DNA from: Streptomyces sp. TP-A0356
GTDB taxonomy: Bacteria; Actinomycetota; Actinomycetes; Streptomycetales; Streptomycetaceae
Assembly: GCF_001417775.1 (NCBI RefSeq)
Contig: NZ_BBZJ01000017.1
Location: 403,181-467,180, forward strand
DNA length: 64,000 nt
Direction of reading: 5' to 3'
This document shows, in pieces, positions 41,870 through 51,461 of the stretch; position 1 is the stretch's first letter; each line of letters begins with the position of its first letter. Position numbers and translations under genes: made by a program. A model generated the notes under the pieces. The model had not been told where the DNA came from. It did not search any database and saw only the letters and a program-made list of their open reading frames with translations.

Positions 41870-43219
41870 TCAGCTGCGGGAGAGACGCTTGAGCAGCACG
41901 GCCGATGCCACCGGGCGCGCGCCCGCCCTGGCGACCCCGTCGGCCACCTCACGGTCCGTGGAGGCCACGATGACCGGCCGGCCCGGCGGTTCCGCGCGCA
42001 CCAGCTGGCGGATCAACTCATCGGCGGTGACGCCCGGTTTGGAGAACAGCACCCGCACTCCACGCGGCGGCGCGAGCAGCACCGGAGCCGCCAGTTCGGC
42101 CCCGTCGAAGACGCAGGTGACCTCGGCACCGGTCTGAGCGGCCAGCTGGGAGAGCTGCCCGAGCAGCCTGAGCCGCTGCTTCTCCAGCGGCATCTGCGGA
42201 TACCCGGTCTTGGTGACGTTGTAGCCGTCGACCACCAGATGCGCCTGCGGCAGCGCGAGCAACTGGTCGAGGATCGCCGGATCGTTTTCGGACAGCGCAC
42301 GGGCGGCGATGTCCTTCGGGGTCATCCGTCCCGGTTCGACCGCATCCACGGTCTCCGCCGGGCGCACGGAGACCGGCGGCAGCGCCAGCTCCCGCCGCAG
42401 CCCCTGAGCCGCCTCCAGCACGGTGTCGAGCAGCAGCCGTACGCGCATGTCCTCCACGCTGCGTCCCTCGCGCGCCGCCCGGCGGGTGGCCTCCAGGCTG
42501 CCCTCCACCTCGGCGAGACGCGCCTTGAGCCGCCTGGTCTCGCTCTCGGCGGCGGACACCTGCGCCTGCCCCTCGGCGCGTGCGGCCTCCACCTCGCCCT
42601 GCGCCTTGCGCAGGGCGGCCTCGCCGCGCTTGACGTCACTGAGAGCCGCGCGCAGCTTGCGGTGAAGCGATTCGGCTTCCTTGCGCGCCGACTCCAGCTC
42701 CGTACGCAGCCGCTCCGTCTCGGCACGGGTCTGCTCACGGGCGGCGCCCAGTTCCTCGCGCAGCCGCTCCAGCTCGGCCCGGCTCTCCTCGTCGGCGCGT
42801 TCGGCGTCCGCGCGCTGAGCCTCCTCGCCGGCGGCGGTCACGAGCTTCACCCAGCCCGCCGGGCGCAGTACATAGGCCGCGGCCGCCACGTCGAGCGGGT
42901 CCGCGGCCGGGGGCGGCGAGCCGGAGTCCAGGGCGCCGGTGAGCTCCGGCTGGGTCTCTCTGAGCCGCTCCGCGATGCGCTGACGGAAGAGCGGCTCGGT
43001 CTCCAGGGCCGCCGCCATGGCGTTGCCCGCGAACTTGGCCCGGCGGTTCGGGGTGAAGCGGGCATACTGCCGCAGCTGCGCGGGCAGTTCGCCGAGCGTC
43101 AGCCCGCCGAAGCCGTCGGACACGATCTGCACGACCCGGCGGCGCACACCGTCGGGCAGGGGACGGTCGAGCACCTCAGCGGTGCCGTCGACCGGCTCCC
43201 CGCCCGTGGTCTCCACCAT
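41870..43219 (-). CDS. NYN-domain protein with long coiled coil
   Basis: This 449-residue protein has an N-terminal globular segment (VVQIVSDGFGGLTLGELPAQ), a charged coiled coil (about 135-270) and a C-terminal NYN (PIN-like) nuclease domain: LVVDGYNVTK with its aspartate, CVFDGAEL and VIVASTDREVAD. The fold suggests RNA processing; YacP-like proteins are related. It starts 35 bases after the stop of the small zinc-ribbon gene on the same strand. The catalytic acid positions look retained, but activity is inferred. Confidence 0.85.
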   Translation of the reverse strand: MVETTGGEPVDGTAEVLDRPLPDGVRRRVVQIVSDGFGGLTLGELPAQLRQYARFTPNRRAKFAGNAMAAALETEPLFRQRIAERLRETQPELTGALDSGSPPPAADPLDVAAAAYVLRPAGWVKLVTAAGEEAQRADAERADEESRAELERLREELGAAREQTRAETERLRTELESARKEAESLHRKLRAALSDVKRGEAALRKAQGEVEAARAEGQAQVSAAESETRRLKARLAEVEGSLEATRRAAREGRSVEDMRVRLLLDTVLEAAQGLRRELALPPVSVRPAETVDAVEPGRMTPKDIAARALSENDPAILDQLLALPQAHLVVDGYNVTKTGYPQMPLEKQRLRLLGQLSQLAAQTGAEVTCVFDGAELAAPVLLAPPRGVRVLFSKPGVTADELIRQLVRAEPPGRPVIVASTDREVADGVARAGARPVASAVLLKRLSRS

Positions 43220-43253
43220 CCGTCACCCCAATGCCTGTGCGGGGCCGCCTCCC

Positions 43254-43493
43254 TCAGGAGCCGGCGCCCGGCCTGTCCACGAGCTCCACCTGGTCCACGG
43301 CGTTGCACCAGCGGCAACGCACCGACTCGATGGTCTCACTGACCACCTCGCGCTCCTCGACCTTGGGCTCCCCGGCCAGATCCAGGTGCACATACTCGAC
43401 GACCTTCGACGAGCGGGTCACGTCGAACCGTGTGAGATTGCCGCAGAGCGTGCAGCGCCAGCGGGTCGTCTCGGTCGGCAGGGAAACCGTCAT
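43254..43493 (-). CDS. Small zinc-ribbon protein
   Basis: This 79-residue protein has two CxxC knuckles, CTLCGN and CRWCN, about 45 residues apart. It is probably a zinc-binding protein of unknown function. It lies upstream of the NYN gene with a 34-base gap and may be co-transcribed. The ATG was chosen as the only start in the 5' part. Confidence 0.75.
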   Translation of the reverse strand: MTVSLPTETTRWRCTLCGNLTRFDVTRSSKVVEYVHLDLAGEPKVEEREVVSETIESVRCRWCNAVDQVELVDRPGAGS

Positions 43494-43637
43494 CGTGGCT
43501 GCTCTTCCTTCTTCCAGTCTCCGTGATGCGCCAGCTTCCCCGGAGCATGTGGCTCGTAACCCTACGGCCTGGCGGGCAGTCGCCGCCCGCCCGTCCCACG
43601 CGGCGAGGCACTCTGTGCGGATCGGTCCGGGTACGCC

Positions 43638-44381
43638 ATGCTCTGTCCCATGATCAGCACCTGGAGCAGGGCGGCCGTCCGATCGCTGCGGGGTCAGTCG
43701 GCTCCCGTGACATACGGGCTGATGATCCTGTGCTGTCTGATCTTCGTCGTCTCACCGGCCTCGGGACTGAATCCGGTGTACGGCACCGGGGACACCCTGC
43801 TCGCCGCGCAGCGGGCCTACTTCGCCCGCTGGGGCGTGGTGCCCGTGGAACTGTTCAGCGGGGCGCCACGGGCCGCGCTCACTCCCGCGAGCGCCCTGTT
43901 CGTGCACGGCAGCTGGGTGCATCTGCTGGGCAACATGCTCTTCCTCTACGTCTTCGGGGCGATGGCCGAGGAGCGGATGGGCCACCTGGAGTTCTCGCTG
44001 TTCTACCTGGGCTGCGGTTATCTGGCGCTGGTCGGCTACGCGGCGGCCAACGCCGAGTCGGCACAGACGCTGGTCGGGGCCTCCGGGGCGATCTCCGCGG
44101 TTCTCGGCGCGTTCCTGTTCCTCTTCCCCAAGGCCCGGGTGACCAGTCTCTTCCCGTTCCTGCTGTTCCTGCCGCTGCGGTTCCCGGCCTGGGTGGTGCT
44201 GCCCTTCTGGGCGACCCTGCAGTGGATGGCGGCCGGCCACGCGGCACCGGGCCCGGGGGTCGCCTACCTGGCCCACCTGGTCGGCTTCTCGCTGGGCTTC
44301 CTCTACGCATGGGTGCGCTACGGCCGTACGAGTAGGGTGAAACCCCCAGCCCAGGCCCCCGAGGGAGAACACCAGCCGTGA
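43638..44381 (+). CDS. Rhomboid-family intramembrane serine protease
   Basis: This 247-residue protein has six or so hydrophobic segments. The active-site serine is in GASGAISAVLGAFL (GxSG) and the histidine in YLAHLVGFSLGF. HGSWVHLLGNMLFLYVFG is the typical loop after the first helix. It would cut transmembrane substrates. The ATG at 43638 was used; an in-frame ATG at 43650 is possible. Its stop overlaps the next gene's GTG. Confidence 0.9.
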   Translation: MLCPMISTWSRAAVRSLRGQSAPVTYGLMILCCLIFVVSPASGLNPVYGTGDTLLAAQRAYFARWGVVPVELFSGAPRAALTPASALFVHGSWVHLLGNMLFLYVFGAMAEERMGHLEFSLFYLGCGYLALVGYAAANAESAQTLVGASGAISAVLGAFLFLFPKARVTSLFPFLLFLPLRFPAWVVLPFWATLQWMAAGHAAPGPGVAYLAHLVGFSLGFLYAWVRYGRTSRVKPPAQAPEGEHQP

Positions 44382-44659
44382 TCACCGCGATCGTGCTCAT
44401 CAAGACCAGCGTGGACCGGATCCCCGAGATCGCCGAGTCGATCGCCGCGCTGGACTCCGTCAGCGAGGTCTTCTCCGTCACCGGCACGTACGACCTCATC
44501 GCCATGGTCCGGGTGAAGGCCCACGACGACCTGGCGGACGTCATCCCCGGCCGGATCAGCAAGATCCCCGGCGTCCTGGCCACGGACACGCATGTCGCCT
44601 TCCGCACCTACTCGCAACACGACCTGGAGGCGGCGTTCGCGATCGGGCTGGACAACTAG
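44378..44659 (+). CDS. AsnC/Lrp-type ligand-binding (RAM) domain protein
   Basis: This 93-residue protein has the RAM domain alone: AIVLIKTSVDRIPEIAESIAALDSV, FSVTGTYDLIAMVRV and VLATDTHVAF. It lacks the DNA-binding helix-turn-helix, so it may bind an amino acid and modulate a partner. The GTG overlaps the rhomboid stop (GTGA). Confidence 0.87.
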   Translation: MITAIVLIKTSVDRIPEIAESIAALDSVSEVFSVTGTYDLIAMVRVKAHDDLADVIPGRISKIPGVLATDTHVAFRTYSQHDLEAAFAIGLDN

Positions 44660-44764
44660 GGCCCTTCCGACCCCTCGGGACGTCCAGGGCCGGGGTGCCG
44701 CGGTCCGAGGGGATGCACGGGCGGGGCCGGTCCGCCGCGGGGCCGCCGCGGGAGCTCCGGCGAC

Positions 44765-44806
44765 GTCCGCTCCCCGGCCGCCCTGGGTTGCGGGGAGGGA
44801 GCGGAC
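44765..44806 (-). terminator. Hairpin after the class V aminotransferase gene
   Basis: A 10-bp stem (GTCCGCTCCC with GGGAGCGGAC) lies 23 bases beyond the aminotransferase stop, with a 22-base loop that can pair further inside. Confidence 0.5.
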
Positions 44807-44828
44807 AGGTCACCCGCCGGTCAGGGGA

Positions 44829-46190
44829 TCAGACCGCCGGGACGCAACGGCCGTCCTCCGTACGGTAGTTCCACTTCGCGCCGTCGCGGACGAGCTCCTT
44901 GACCGCGCGCACGAATCGCTCCACGTGCTCGTCGGGCGTGCCCGCGCCGAAGCTGACGCGGATCGCGTTCAGGGACTTCTCACCGGGCACGGCCTCGGGG
45001 GCGCCGCACTCGCCCTGGGTCCCCGGGTCGCTGCCCAGCAGGGTGCGCACCAGCGGGTGGGCGCAGAACAGGCCGTCACGGACGCCGATGCCGTATTCCG
45101 CGGAGAGCGCGGCGGCGAAGTGGGAACTGTTCCAGCCCTCGACGACGAAGGAGAGGACGCCGACGCGGGGCGAGTCGTCGCCGAACAGGGAGAGAACCCT
45201 GACCTCGGGGACCTCGGCGAGCCCCTCCCGCACCTTGCCGATCAGGTACCGCTCGCGGGCGACGATCGCGTCGAAGCCGGCCTCGGCGAGGGCCTTGCAG
45301 GCGGAGGCGATGGAGTAGGCCCCGATCACATTGGGCGAGCCGGCCTCGTGCCGTGCCGCGGTCTCGTGCCAGGCGACGTCCACCCCACCGTCCGTGCGCC
45401 GGGTGACCCTGCGGCTGGCGCCGCCGCCCGCGAGGTACGGCTCCGCCTCACGCAGCCAGTCGGCGCGGCCGGCCAGGACGCCGGAGCCGAAGGGCGCGTA
45501 CAGCTTGTGGCCGGAGAAGGCGATCCAGTCGACGTCGAGGTCACGGACGGACACCGGGTGGTGCGGGGCGAGCTGCGCGGCGTCCAGGACGATACGCGCG
45601 CCGTTCGCGTGGGCGGCCGCCGCAAGCTCGCGTACGGGCCACAGCTCGCCCGTGACGTTGGAGGCGCCGGTGACGCAGACGAGGGCCGGGCCATGCGGAT
45701 CGCGGTCCGCGAGGGCGCGCTCCAGGGTCTCGACGGCCTGCTGCGGTGTGCGCGGGGCGTTGAGGTAGGTGACCCGGGCCTCCCTCCAGGGCAGCAGGGA
45801 GGCGTGGTGCTCGGTCTCGAAGACGAAGACCTGGCAGTCGGCGGGCAGCGTGGCGGCGAGGAGGTTGAGCGAGTCGGTGGTCGACCGGGTGAAGATCACC
45901 TGGTCGCTGTCGCGGCAGTCCAGGAACGCGGCGACGGTCCGGCGGGCGTTCTCGAACAGGTCGGTGGACAGCTGCGAGAGGTATCCGGCACCGCGGTGGA
46001 CACTGCCGTAGTACGGCGCGTACGCCGCAACGTCGTCCCAGACCCGCTGCAGGGCCGGGGCGCTGGCCGCGTAGTCGAGCGCGGCGTAGGTGACTTCGCC
46101 CCCCGTCACAAGCGGAACGGTGACATCCCTACCCAGAACAGGCAGCGGGGCACAAACGGACTGGTCGGCGGCAACGGTGGAGACGGACAT
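44829..46190 (-). CDS. Class V PLP aminotransferase (cysteine desulfurase-like)
   Basis: This 453-residue PLP enzyme has the class V pattern YAASAPALQRVWDD at the substrate entrance, ETEHHASLLPW, VLDAAQLAPHHPV, and the PLP lysine in AFSGHKLYAPFGSG. It resembles selenocysteine lyase/cysteine desulfurase members but its reaction is unknown. Upstream lies a SAM-IV riboswitch, so the enzyme is probably tied to sulfur or methionine metabolism. The ATG at 46190 follows GGGAG by 7 bases. Confidence 0.85.
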   Translation of the reverse strand: MSVSTVAADQSVCAPLPVLGRDVTVPLVTGGEVTYAALDYAASAPALQRVWDDVAAYAPYYGSVHRGAGYLSQLSTDLFENARRTVAAFLDCRDSDQVIFTRSTTDSLNLLAATLPADCQVFVFETEHHASLLPWREARVTYLNAPRTPQQAVETLERALADRDPHGPALVCVTGASNVTGELWPVRELAAAAHANGARIVLDAAQLAPHHPVSVRDLDVDWIAFSGHKLYAPFGSGVLAGRADWLREAEPYLAGGGASRRVTRRTDGGVDVAWHETAARHEAGSPNVIGAYSIASACKALAEAGFDAIVARERYLIGKVREGLAEVPEVRVLSLFGDDSPRVGVLSFVVEGWNSSHFAAALSAEYGIGVRDGLFCAHPLVRTLLGSDPGTQGECGAPEAVPGEKSLNAIRVSFGAGTPDEHVERFVRAVKELVRDGAKWNYRTEDGRCVPAV

Positions 46191-46364
46191 GGGTGCACTC
46201 CCGTGAAAGCAGATGCGATCGCCGTGCCGGACGGCGCGCACAGGGCTGCGCCGGTATGTCAACGGCACGGGAAGGGTGAACGGTGAAGCGGAAGGGGATG
46301 CGGAGGCGGGGCTCTGCGGCCCTAACGCATTCGCTTGCTCACGGAAGGCTCCCTCGAACGACCA

Positions 46365-46389
46365 GGACCCCTGGTGACGCGAGGGGTCC
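46365..46389 (-). terminator. Hairpin at the 3' edge of the SAM-IV riboswitch
   Basis: The stem GGACCCC/GGGGTCC with an 11-base loop uses the last bases of the aptamer, so it may form only when the aptamer does not, or act as the expression platform. It lies 175 bases before the gene start. Confidence 0.45.
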
Positions 46390-46505
46390 GCGCTTGCCGC
46401 AGACCTCGCTGCCTACGGCCTGGTCTTCACCCGGGGCACCCCGCCACGGACGGAGGGTTGCCGGACAGCCGGCCGGGGCCGAATGGCTGTCGCTCATGAC
46501 CTGAA
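46382..46505 (-). ncRNA. SAM-IV riboswitch
   Basis: The minus strand starts GGTCATGAGCGACAGCC, has CCGGCAACCCTCC and GGGGTGCCCCGGGTGA, ends its first stem with GACC, and continues with a variable hairpin and GCGGCAAGCGCGGACC. These pieces in this order fit the SAM-IV class, which is largely actinobacterial. It lies on the strand of the class V aminotransferase, with the end of the aptamer about 190 bases upstream of its start. Binding of S-adenosylmethionine would be expected to lower expression. Confidence 0.88.
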
Positions 46506-46647
46506 CAGGAAACTACGTGAGCTGATCGTCGTCCCGCAACTTCTGTCCGCATGGCGGGATGCGCGGAGGGTTACGGAACTGCGCGGAGGAGTACTGACGC
46601 TCGCGGGGGCACCGTTCACACCAGCGCCCCCGGTCCACGCCGAACCG

Positions 46648-47712
46648 CTACGCGTTGCTCGCGGCCACCCAGCGCTCCAGCGTCCGCTTCGCGGCGCCCG
46701 AGTCGATCGACTCCGCCGCCTTCCGCATGCCCGCCCGGATCTGGTCCACGAGCGGGCCGTCCCCCGGCTCCAGCGCCACCAGCGCCGCCGCCGAGTTCAG
46801 CAGTACCGCGTCCCGTACCGGCCCCGTCTCGCCCTCCAGAAGCCGCCGCGCGACCTCGGCGTTGTAGGACGCGTCGGCCCCCCGCAGCGCCTCCACCGGC
46901 ACCAGCTCGATGCCGACGTCCCGCGGGTCGAAGGACTCCTCGGTGACCTTGCCGTCACGGACGATCCACACCCGTGACGTCGACGTGGTCGTCAGCTCGT
47001 CCAGGCCGTCGTCACCCCGGAACACCAGGGATGAGTTCCCGCGCTCCGCGAAGACGCCCGCCACGATCGGCGCCATCCGCGCGTCCGCGACGCCCACCGC
47101 CTGCGCCTTCACCTTCGCCGGGTTGGTCAGCGGGCCCAGGACGTTGAACGTCGTGCGGATGCCCAGCTGCCCGCGCGCCGCGGCCACGTGCCGTAGCGCC
47201 GGGTGGAACGCCACCGCGAAGCAGAAGGTGATCCCGGCCTCCTCGGCCACCTCCGCCACCCGCCGCGGCGTCAGCCTCAGATTGACCCCGAGCTTCTCCA
47301 GCACGTCCGAGGCCCCCGACGCGGAGGACGCGGCCCGGTTGCCGTGCTTGACCACCTTCGCGCCGGTGCCGGCCACCACGATCGACGACATCGTGGAGAT
47401 GTTGACCGTCTTCGCGCCGTCCCCGCCCGTACCGACGATGTCCACCGTCGGCCCCGGTACCTCGATGACGTTCGCGTGGTCGTACATCGCCCGGACGAGT
47501 CCGGTGATCTCCTCCACCGTCTCGCCCTTCGCCCGAAGGGCGACGACGAAGCCCGCGATCTGCGCGTCCGTCGCCTCGCCGCGCATGATGCGGTCCATCG
47601 CCCAGGCCGTGTCGTCCGCGCTCTGGTCGCGGCCGTCGAGCAGCCCGTTCAGCACCTGGGGCCAGGAACGGCCCGCCGCGGTGTCGCCTCCAGCGGGGGT
47701 CACAGCGCTCAT
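46648..47712 (-). CDS. trpD: Anthranilate phosphoribosyltransferase TrpD
   Basis: This 354-residue enzyme transfers phosphoribose to anthranilate in tryptophan synthesis. Motifs include [33 protein letters not shown] and [10 protein letters not shown]. It lies far from the TrpE-TrpG gene and between the SAM-IV-controlled gene and the respiratory cluster. A terminator separates it from qcrB. The same trpD-qcr neighbourhood occurs in M. tuberculosis from memory. No attenuator is seen upstream. Confidence 0.95.
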   Translation of the reverse strand: MSAVTPAGGDTAAGRSWPQVLNGLLDGRDQSADDTAWAMDRIMRGEATDAQIAGFVVALRAKGETVEEITGLVRAMYDHANVIEVPGPTVDIVGTGGDGAKTVNISTMSSIVVAGTGAKVVKHGNRAASSASGASDVLEKLGVNLRLTPRRVAEVAEEAGITFCFAVAFHPALRHVAAARGQLGIRTTFNVLGPLTNPAKVKAQAVGVADARMAPIVAGVFAERGNSSLVFRGDDGLDELTTTSTSRVWIVRDGKVTEESFDPRDVGIELVPVEALRGADASYNAEVARRLLEGETGPVRDAVLLNSAAALVALEPGDGPLVDQIRAGMRKAAESIDSGAAKRTLERWVAASNA

Positions 47713-47792
47713 AAGCCGCTCCTGGGTCGGTGTGTCCCGAAGGGGACGCGAGTCTTCAACACCTCCACCCTATCCAGCGCCGGGCATGGCAA

Positions 47793-47823
47793 AGGGCCCC
47801 GTCCATGCAATGGACGGGGCCCT
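47793..47823 (-). terminator. Terminator of the ctaE-qcrCAB operon
   Basis: A perfect 14-bp stem (AGGGCCCCGTCCAT with ATGGACGGGGCCCT) closes a GCA loop 23 bases after the qcrB stop. Confidence 0.85.
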
Positions 47824-47846
47824 CACCGTGGCGTGGCGTGCAGCGA

Positions 47847-49484
47847 TCAGTGGTGGCCGTGGCCGCTCGTGATCTCCTTGTACTCCTCCACCGTGGGCTT
47901 GGGGATCTGGTTGTTCTCCCCGTAGTAGGCGCCGCTCAGCTTGGCACGCAGCCGCTCCGAGACCTTGACCTTTCGCTCGACGCCGTTCTCGTCGACCGTC
48001 GGGCCGATCGCGGCCGGCTCGTACTGCTCGTGGGCCGTGAGCGTGTGCAGCTGCTCCTGGCTGAGCGGCTCGTGGACCTCGATGAACTCACCGTGCGGCA
48101 GCCGCTTGATGATGCCCGACTCACGGCCGTGCAGCACCTTGTCGCGGTCGCGGCGCTGGAGGCCGAGGCAGATCCGCTTGGTGACGATGAACACCAGCAC
48201 CGGCACCACGAAGAAGGCGATGCGGACGAACCAGGTGATCGCGTTGATCGACAGGTGGAAGTGCGTGGCCCAGAGGTCGTTACCACCACCGACCAGCAGC
48301 ACGAAGTACCAGGAGATCCACGCGGCACCGAAGGCCGTACGCGTCGGCGCGTTGCGCGGGCGGTCCAGGATGTGGTGCTCGCGCTTGTCGCCGGTGACCC
48401 AGGCCTCGATGAACGGGTAGACCGCGATCGTGACCAGGACCAGCGGGAAGATCACCAGCGGGACGAACACACCCAGGACGAGCGTGTGACCCCAGACGTT
48501 GATCTCCCAGCCCGGCATCGTACGGATCAGGCCCTCGGAGAAGCCCATGTACCAGTCGGGCTGGGCGCCCGTGGACACCTGGTCCGGACGGTAGGGGCCC
48601 ATGGCCCAGATCGGGTTGATCGTGGCGATCGCCGCGATGGCCGCGATGACACCGAAGACCAGGAAGAAGAACCCTCCGGCCTTGGCCATGTACACCGGCA
48701 GCAGCGGCATGCCGACGACGTTGTTGTTCGTCTTGCCGGGACCCGCGAACTGCGTGTGCTTGTGGTAGAAGACCAGGATCAGGTGGGCCACCACCAGGCC
48801 GAGCATGATGCCCGGCAGCAGCAGGATGTGGATCGAGTAGAAGCGGGCCACGAAGTCGCCGCCCGGGAACTGGCCGCCGAAGAGGAACATCGACAGGTAC
48901 GTGCCGACGATCGGCACGGACAGGATCGCGCCCTCCATGAAGCGCACACCGGTGCCGGAGAGCAGGTCGTCCGGGAGCGAGTAGCCGGTGAAGCCGGTGA
49001 ACATGCCCAGGACGAACAGCAGGAAGCCGAACAGCCAGTTGATCTCACGCGGCTTGCGGAACGCGCCGGTGAAGAACACGCGCATCATGTGCACGAACAT
49101 GCCGGCGAGGAAGATCAGCGCCGCCCAGTGGTGGATCTGCCGGATCAGCAGACCGCCGCGGACGTCGAAGCTGATGTGCACCGTCGAGTTGAACGCCTCG
49201 CTCATCAGCTGGCCCTGCAGGGGCACGTAGCTGCCGTGGTACACCACCTCGTTCATCGAGGGGTGGAAGAACAGCGTCAGATACACACCCGTGAGGATGA
49301 TGATGATGAAGCTGTAGAGGCAGACCTCGCCCAACATGAACGACCAGTGGTCGGGGAAGATCTTGCGCATGTTGGCCTTGGCCAGGGAGTAGATCCCCAG
49401 GCGGCCGTCGGCCCAGTCCGCCACGCGCTCGCCGGCGGGTGCCCTTCCGCGCGAAGCGGAGTCGTTGGTCGTCGTAGTGCTCAT
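47847..49484 (-). CDS. qcrB: Cytochrome bc1 complex cytochrome b (QcrB)
   Basis: This 545-residue membrane protein carries two b-type hemes in menaquinol:cytochrome c reductase. Heme-ligand histidines are visible in IRQIHHWAALIF and YSIHILLLPG with LVVAHLI; the quinone-site PDWYMGF variant of PEWY follows. A long actinobacterial C-terminal extension (about 390-545) ends in HGHH. It overlaps qcrA by 4 bases. In actinobacteria this complex forms a supercomplex with the aa3 oxidase. Confidence 0.95.
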   Translation of the reverse strand: MSTTTTNDSASRGRAPAGERVADWADGRLGIYSLAKANMRKIFPDHWSFMLGEVCLYSFIIIILTGVYLTLFFHPSMNEVVYHGSYVPLQGQLMSEAFNSTVHISFDVRGGLLIRQIHHWAALIFLAGMFVHMMRVFFTGAFRKPREINWLFGFLLFVLGMFTGFTGYSLPDDLLSGTGVRFMEGAILSVPIVGTYLSMFLFGGQFPGGDFVARFYSIHILLLPGIMLGLVVAHLILVFYHKHTQFAGPGKTNNNVVGMPLLPVYMAKAGGFFFLVFGVIAAIAAIATINPIWAMGPYRPDQVSTGAQPDWYMGFSEGLIRTMPGWEINVWGHTLVLGVFVPLVIFPLVLVTIAVYPFIEAWVTGDKREHHILDRPRNAPTRTAFGAAWISWYFVLLVGGGNDLWATHFHLSINAITWFVRIAFFVVPVLVFIVTKRICLGLQRRDRDKVLHGRESGIIKRLPHGEFIEVHEPLSQEQLHTLTAHEQYEPAAIGPTVDENGVERKVKVSERLRAKLSGAYYGENNQIPKPTVEEYKEITSGHGHH

Positions 49485-50539
49485 CCGCGCTCCCAGAATG
49501 CAGGACCGACGGGCTCTTCGAAGTCGCCGAGCGCCTCGAGGTAGCCGTCCGCGTTGACGCCGATGCGCAGCTGCGGCAGGGCGTGACCGGCCGGGCCGAA
49601 GATGACCCGGGCACCGTCGGAGAGGTCGAAGGTGGACTGGTGGCACGGGCAGAGGACGTGGTGCGTCTGCTGCTCGTACAGGGAGATCGGGCAACCGACG
49701 TGGGTGCAGATCTTCGAGAACGCCACGATGCCCTGGTGGGACCACTGGAGTTCCCGCTTGTCCTTGATGTTGTCCGGCTGCAGCCGGACGATCATCAAGG
49801 CCGCCTTGGCGATCTCGACCTGGAAGTTCTCGTCGTGCTCCTCCAGGCCCTCGGGCTTGGCGAAGGTCAGCGAGCCGACCGCGACGTCCGCCGGACGCAT
49901 CGGCTGGTTCGTGTTCATGTTGACGAGGAGCTTGCCCTTGGACCAGAGCGTGTGACGCAGCGAGGTGCCGGGCAGCGGACCGAGGTCGCGCAGCAGGACG
50001 ATGCCGGAGAGCGGCACCAGCGCCAGCGCGCCGAGCATCGTGTTGCGGATCAGCTTGCGTCGGCCGAGCTGTGACTCCTCGGCACCCGTCTTGAAGTCGG
50101 CGAGGACCTTCGCCTTGACCTCCGGGGGCGCCTCGATCGGGTGACGCTCGTCGGCGATCTCCACGTCGGACATCAGGGTGCGGGCCCAGTGGACCGCGCC
50201 CGCGCCGATCAGGAACAGCGCCACGCCCAGCGTCAGGCCCAGCGCGAAGTTCAGCGCGCTGATGTGCCCGATCGGGAAGACGTAGATCGACTTGTCCTTC
50301 GGGATCGCCACGTACGAGGCGATGAAGGCGATGGTGGCCAGCATCGACAGGGTGAACAGCATGGCGACCGTGCGCTCGGAGCGCCTGGCGGCCCGCTCGT
50401 CGATGTCCTGGATGCGGTGCTCGTGGGGCGGCAGGCCCGGGTCGGCGAACGGGTTCCGCTCGTCCGCGACCGTCACGGCACCGGGCTCGGTGTCCTGCTC
50501 AGCGGGCAGGTTCTCTTCTGGAATGTCTTGGCTACTCAT
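49481..50539 (-). CDS. qcrA: Cytochrome bc1 complex Rieske iron-sulfur subunit (QcrA)
   Basis: This 352-residue protein has three predicted N-terminal membrane segments (about 60-185), as in actinobacterial QcrA, then a Rieske domain with CTHVGCPIS and CPCHQSTF that ligate the 2Fe-2S cluster. It transfers electrons from menaquinol to the diheme cytochrome c. It overlaps qcrC upstream by 4 bases and qcrB downstream by 4. Confidence 0.95.
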   Translation of the reverse strand: MSSQDIPEENLPAEQDTEPGAVTVADERNPFADPGLPPHEHRIQDIDERAARRSERTVAMLFTLSMLATIAFIASYVAIPKDKSIYVFPIGHISALNFALGLTLGVALFLIGAGAVHWARTLMSDVEIADERHPIEAPPEVKAKVLADFKTGAEESQLGRRKLIRNTMLGALALVPLSGIVLLRDLGPLPGTSLRHTLWSKGKLLVNMNTNQPMRPADVAVGSLTFAKPEGLEEHDENFQVEIAKAALMIVRLQPDNIKDKRELQWSHQGIVAFSKICTHVGCPISLYEQQTHHVLCPCHQSTFDLSDGARVIFGPAGHALPQLRIGVNADGYLEALGDFEEPVGPAFWERG

Positions 50540-51348
50540 GACTTCTTGGCCTTTGCGGTCCGAGCGGCGACCCAGACGGCGACCACGATCAGCGCGCCGA
50601 GGCCGAAGATCCAGGCGAACAGGCCCTCGGAGACCGGACCCAGACCACCCAGTTCGAGGCCACCGGGGCTCACGGTCTTGTCACCGTTGACCGCGTTGAG
50701 GTACGCGATGATGTCCTTCTTGTTCTGCTGCGACAGCGTGGTGTCGGGGAAGGAGGGCATGTTCTGCGGGCCGGTCTGCATGGCCTCGTAGATGTGCTTC
50801 GGGGCGACACCGTCGAGGCTGGGCGCGAACTTGCCGTCCGTCAGCGCGCCGCCCTTGCCGGTGAAGTTGTGGCACTGCGCGCAGTTGGTGCGGAAGAGCT
50901 CGCCGCCCTTGGCGATGTCGGCGCCCTCGGGGCTGTAGTCGTTCGCCGTCGGAACGGTCGGGCCGGCACCGAGCGAGGCGATGTACGCCGCGAGCTGGTC
51001 GATCTGGGCCTGCGTGTAGATGTTCCTCTTCCGGGGCACCTGGGGGCCCTGCGAGGTGGCAGCAGGCATACGGCCGGTGCCGACCTGGAAGTCGACGGCC
51101 GCGGCGCCCACGCCCACCAGGCTCGGACCGTTGGAGCTGCCCTGACCGCCGGTGCCGTGGCAGCTGGCGCAGCCCACCGAGTAGAGCTTCTTGCCCTCCT
51201 CGATGGCGAGGGACTGGGCGGTGTCATCGGCCTGCGCCTTGCCGGCGGGCGCGAACGCGGCGTACAGCCCCCCGGAGAGCGTCAGCGCGATGAGTAGGAC
51301 GACGAGCGCCGCCATCGGATGGCGTCGTCGTGCGGAGAGCTTTTTCAC
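50536..51348 (-). CDS. qcrC: Diheme cytochrome c subunit of the bc1 complex (QcrC)
   Basis: This 270-residue protein has two CxxCH heme sites, CASCHG and CAQCHN, in an extracytoplasmic region between an N-terminal anchor (VVLLIALTLSGGLYAAF) and a C-terminal helix (IFGLGALIVVAVWVA). It carries electrons directly to the aa3 oxidase, as in other actinobacteria that lack soluble cytochrome c. It starts 113 bases after ctaE. Confidence 0.95.
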   Translation of the reverse strand: MKKLSARRRHPMAALVVLLIALTLSGGLYAAFAPAGKAQADDTAQSLAIEEGKKLYSVGCASCHGTGGQGSSNGPSLVGVGAAAVDFQVGTGRMPAATSQGPQVPRKRNIYTQAQIDQLAAYIASLGAGPTVPTANDYSPEGADIAKGGELFRTNCAQCHNFTGKGGALTDGKFAPSLDGVAPKHIYEAMQTGPQNMPSFPDTTLSQQNKKDIIAYLNAVNGDKTVSPGGLELGGLGPVSEGLFAWIFGLGALIVVAVWVAARTAKAKKS

Positions 51349-51461
51349 GGATTACCCCGGTGTCAGGATCTTCTGCGTCGATGCTTCTGAGAATGGATCG
51401 GATCGTCGCGGGCGATCGGTTCTCCTCGATCGGGTGAACGTCCGCCGCGGCCGACGGCCGA

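Noticed and set aside
41757..42137. 126-codon plus-strand ORF
   Set aside because: It runs antisense into the NYN-domain gene and has no motif or promoter.
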